7,162 nucleotides of DNA, from the NCBI GenBank assembly GCA_964558825.1, contig CAZLGB010000181.1, forward strand, positions 1 to 7,162, in the 5' to 3' direction. Both the position numbers and the translations under genes were made by a program. The stretch is from Phosphoribacter sp964558825. GTDB lineage: Bacteria > Actinomycetota > Actinomycetes > Actinomycetales > Dermatophilaceae. The notes under the pieces were generated by a model. That model was not told where the DNA came from. It was given only the letters and a program-made list of their open reading frames with translations, and did not search any database. Below, in pieces: positions 5,809 through 7,162 of this stretch; position 1 is the first letter of the stretch; every line of letters starts with the position of its first letter.

Positions 5809-6834
5809 TCACGCAGGCGCGTGACGTCGGGCGTGTAGCAGGCTCGTGACGATGACCGTGACGAGGATGCCGGCGATGACGACGAGGGAGAGCAGCGTCG
5901 GGATCTGGGGGATCGCCAGCCACACGCCGTGAGCCCAGTGCAGGACGAGCTTGACGCCGATCCAGCCGAGGATGAGCGCCAGGCCATGCCCGAGATGGGC
6001 CAGCCCGGCGAGGGCGCCGGCCAGCACGAAGTAGAGCGCCCGCAGCCCGAGCAGGGCGAAGGCGTTGGTGACGAAGACGAGATAGGGGTCCTCGGTGATC
6101 CCGAAGACGGCCGGCACCGAGTCGACGGCGAAGACGAGGTCGGTCGTGAGGATCGCGACGACGACCAGGGCCATGGGGGTGAGGATGCGCCGACCGCGCG
6201 GGTGCTCGCCGGTGGCGGGGCCGCGGACGGTGAGGCGGGGACCGGCATACTCCGTCTGCACCGGCCAGAAGCGGCGCAGGACGCGCACGCTGCGCAGCGA
6301 GTCGATGTCGACGGTGTGCTCGGTGCCGCGGATGGCGTCGCGCCCGACCTTGACCGCCGTCGCCAGCAGCACGGCGCCGAAGAGCAGAAAGGCCCAGGCG
6401 AAGCTCGAGATGAGCGCGGTGCCCAGGGCGATGAAGATCGCCCGCATGACCAGCGCACCGGCGACCCCGATGAGCAGAGCGCGTTGCTGCAGCTTGCTCG
6501 GCACCGCGAAGGCGGTGAGCAGCAGCAGGAAGATGAAGAGGTTGTCGACCGAGAGCGATTTCTCGACGAGATAGCCGGTGTAGTACTCCAGGCCGCGCTG
6601 GCCGCCTTGGGTCTGCCAGAGCCAGACGCCGAAGGCGACGGGCAGGGCGACGTAGAAGGCCGACCAGCCGACCGCCTCGCGCATCGACACCTCGTGCGGG
6701 CGGCGGGTGAGCAGGAAGTCGACGACGAGCAGGGCGGCGATGAGGGCGATCGTCACGAGCCAGGTGGTCGGCGTGGCGATCGAGGTGACGGTGGCGAGGG
6801 GAGCGGTGGCTAACGGGGCGATGGCCGTGGGCAC
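5809..6834 (-). CDS. TerC-family membrane protein, probable manganese exporter
   Basis: The protein has 341 residues from GTG 6834. TerC-family proteins such as Alx and MeeF have been linked to Mn2+ efflux and to metal loading of exported enzymes; older annotations say tellurium resistance. Hydrophobic segments run through most of its length (about 24-43, 56-73, 98-111, 118-137, 143-162, 219-240, 251-276, 284-299, 310-333). Family motifs are GYLVEKSLSVDNLFIF (87-102, E91, D97, N98) and TDLVFAVDSVPAVFGIT (231-247, D232, D238), acidic intramembrane residues expected to handle the metal. A cytoplasmic loop lies at about 164-218. The ATG at 6924 is rejected because its first 30 codons fall in the riboswitch. 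GAGGA at 6844-6840 lies five bases before the GTG. Regulation by manganese is expected. The downstream neighbour is a PerM-family gene. Confidence 0.92.
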   Translation of the reverse strand: MPTAIAPLATAPLATVTSIATPTTWLVTIALIAALLVVDFLLTRRPHEVSMREAVGWSAFYVALPVAFGVWLWQTQGGQRGLEYYTGYLVEKSLSVDNLFIFLLLLTAFAVPSKLQQRALLIGVAGALVMRAIFIALGTALISSFAWAFLLFGAVLLATAVKVGRDAIRGTEHTVDIDSLRSVRVLRRFWPVQTEYAGPRLTVRGPATGEHPRGRRILTPMALVVVAILTTDLVFAVDSVPAVFGITEDPYLVFVTNAFALLGLRALYFVLAGALAGLAHLGHGLALILGWIGVKLVLHWAHGVWLAIPQIPTLLSLVVIAGILVTVIVTSLLHARRHAPA

Positions 6835-6839
6835 AAGGG

Positions 6840-6860
6840 TCCTCAGGAGTTGTCCTGAGG
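6840..6860 (-). promoter_or_regulatory. SD-sequestering hairpin, expression platform of the riboswitch
   Basis: On the minus strand CCTCAGGA (6860-6853) and TCCTGAGG (6848-6841) pair perfectly over eight bases around CAAC. The right arm contains most of GAGGA (6844-6840), the ribosome binding site of the GTG at 6834. The left arm is also the 3' strand of aptamer helix P1 (GAGG/CCTC plus flanking pairs). Metal-bound P1 and the sequestering hairpin therefore exclude each other. This predicts that translation is switched on by ligand. Confidence 0.75.
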
Positions 6861-6972
6861 TCTCCTTCCCGCTCGCGGCCCGTGCTGCACGGGGCGCCGC
6901 GGCGGCCTCGCCCGGGATCGTCATGGGACGACCGTGATGACCGGGTCGAGAGGGTGAAGTACTCCCCTCGGG
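6840..6972 (-). ncRNA. yybP-ykoY manganese riboswitch
   Basis: Read on the minus strand, the leader contains GGGGAGTA (6967-6960), the hallmark of loop L1. It then has GTCATCACGG (6941-6932), the L3 internal loop signature, within a stem closed by CCCG/CGGG and capped by GGTCGT/ACGATCC. A hairpin CCCGTG-CAG-CACGGG (6893-6879) follows, then AAGGAGACC (to 6859), the 3' side that closes P1. P1 pairs GAGG (6969-6966) with CCTC (6860-6857) and extends past one mismatch. The class binds Mn2+ and commonly controls TerC/Alx and MntP-type exporters, which fits the gene that follows. The span given includes the expression platform. Confidence 0.88.
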
Positions 6973-6976
6973 GGCT

Positions 6977-7006
6977 AGTTTACCGGCTGGCGGCAGATTA
7001 ACGCAA
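6977..7006 (-). promoter_or_regulatory. Probable promoter of the riboswitch-terC transcript
   Basis: TTGCGT (7006-7001) and TAAACT (6982-6977) are separated by 18 bases, a fair match to an actinobacterial housekeeping promoter. Transcription would start near 6971-6969, directly at the 5' strand of riboswitch helix P1. The placement supports both calls. Confidence 0.6.
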
Positions 7007-7112
7007 AGCTGTTGTGTCGTATTTGGGGCGCTACGCGCCAGGGGGGCTCACGGGTCGACCGGCAGCTCACGCACCGTTGCGGTTCATCACGCTCTCAACA
7101 GCGACGTGTGGT

Positions 7113-7161
7113 CCACCACGCCACGACGGGGCCGGCTTGCGCCGGCCCCGTCGTCTGGTGG
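7113..7161. terminator. Strong GC-rich hairpin, probable terminator
   Basis: ACGACGGGGCCGGC (7123-7136) and its exact complement (7141-7154) form a 14-base-pair stem around TTGC. CCACCA (7113-7118) and TGGTGG (7156-7161) add six pairs beyond a small internal loop. Actinobacterial terminators often lack a U-run, and none is seen before the window ends one base later. No gene in the window points into it, so it probably serves a gene beyond the right edge reading leftward. Confidence 0.7.
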
Positions 7162-7162
7162 A

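Larger units (their letters stand above)
878..6250. repeat. Dispersed octamer GTATGCCG / CGGCATAC, nine copies
   Basis: GTATGCCG occurs at 878, 2530, 3820 and 5795. Its complement CGGCATAC occurs at 1187, 2701, 3116, 4706 and 6243. Every copy of the heptamer GTATGCC in the window carries the final G. Copies lie in glp, moaC's neighbour mog, rimJ, glpR, both minus-strand genes and one promoter, in several reading frames. The start and end given here mark the outermost copies only. Confidence 0.85.

Noticed and set aside
5786..5923. 46-codon N-terminal extension of the PerM-family protein
   Set aside because: It overlaps the terC coding end, is Arg/His/Pro-rich and unlike the family. ATG 5785 has a leaderless promoter geometry.
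4686..6458. 590-codon minus-strand ORF across terC and the PerM gene
   Set aside because: It is Arg/Ser/Pro-rich shadow frame covering two clear membrane proteins in another frame.
6835..6924. TerC start at ATG 6924, adding 30 residues
   Set aside because: The segment is the riboswitch core and lacks a ribosome binding site before the ATG; the GTG at 6834 has a well-spaced GAGGA.
7027..7039. Hairpin GGCGC-TAC-GCGCC upstream of the terC promoter as a terminator
   Set aside because: A five-pair stem without a T-run is expected by chance in DNA this GC-rich.
7020..7112. tRNA gene or short leader peptide (minus-strand ATG giving MNRNGA)
   Set aside because: There is no T-loop consensus or cloverleaf. 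The six-residue frame has only a weak ribosome site and no downstream gene it could control.

Overview
The window is about 70% G+C or higher and has dense, overlapping genes with mostly G/C third codon positions. It also shows TANNNT -10 boxes placed directly before start codons, as in leaderless transcripts. The gene set, including a SepX/GlpR-type membrane protein, points to a high-GC actinobacterium. Micrococcales, perhaps an Intrasporangiaceae-like organism, is my best guess, but I cannot fix the genus by eye.

Left part (1-525): the first 41 codons of a 5-formyltetrahydrofolate cyclo-ligase gene run off the left edge on the minus strand. A 402-base divergent intergenic region follows. It holds a 70-base element present twice in direct orientation, a small palindrome and a GC hairpin, but no credible gene. 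From memory, actinobacterial loci of this type often have galU here; it is absent.

Central plus-strand cluster (526-4618): glp/moeA, moaC, a MogA/MoaB-type gene and a RimJ-like acetyltransferase are joined by start/stop overlaps at 1803-1806, 2393-2396 and 2920-2923. After 82 bases comes a SepX/GlpR-like membrane protein gene with its own apparent leaderless promoter. Three of the first four genes are molybdenum cofactor genes. In other actinobacteria, however, the MoeA-like protein next to rimJ and glpR is the division protein Glp, whose membrane receptor is GlpR. The cluster therefore probably mixes cofactor synthesis and cell division.

Right minus-strand block (4643-6982): a TerC-family membrane protein gene is followed 23 bases later by an AI-2E/PerM-family transporter gene. 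The TerC leader matches a yybP-ykoY manganese riboswitch. It ends in an eight-base-pair hairpin that would hide the Shine-Dalgarno sequence of a GTG start. The gene probably starts at 6834, not at the in-frame ATG at 6924, which lies inside the aptamer. The two minus-strand genes converge on glpR at a short hairpin-rich gap.

The right edge (about 7007-7162) shows no gene, only a strong GC-rich hairpin at 7113-7161 that looks like a terminator. Across the window, the octamer GTATGCCG (or CGGCATAC) occurs nine times in several reading frames, far more than composition predicts.
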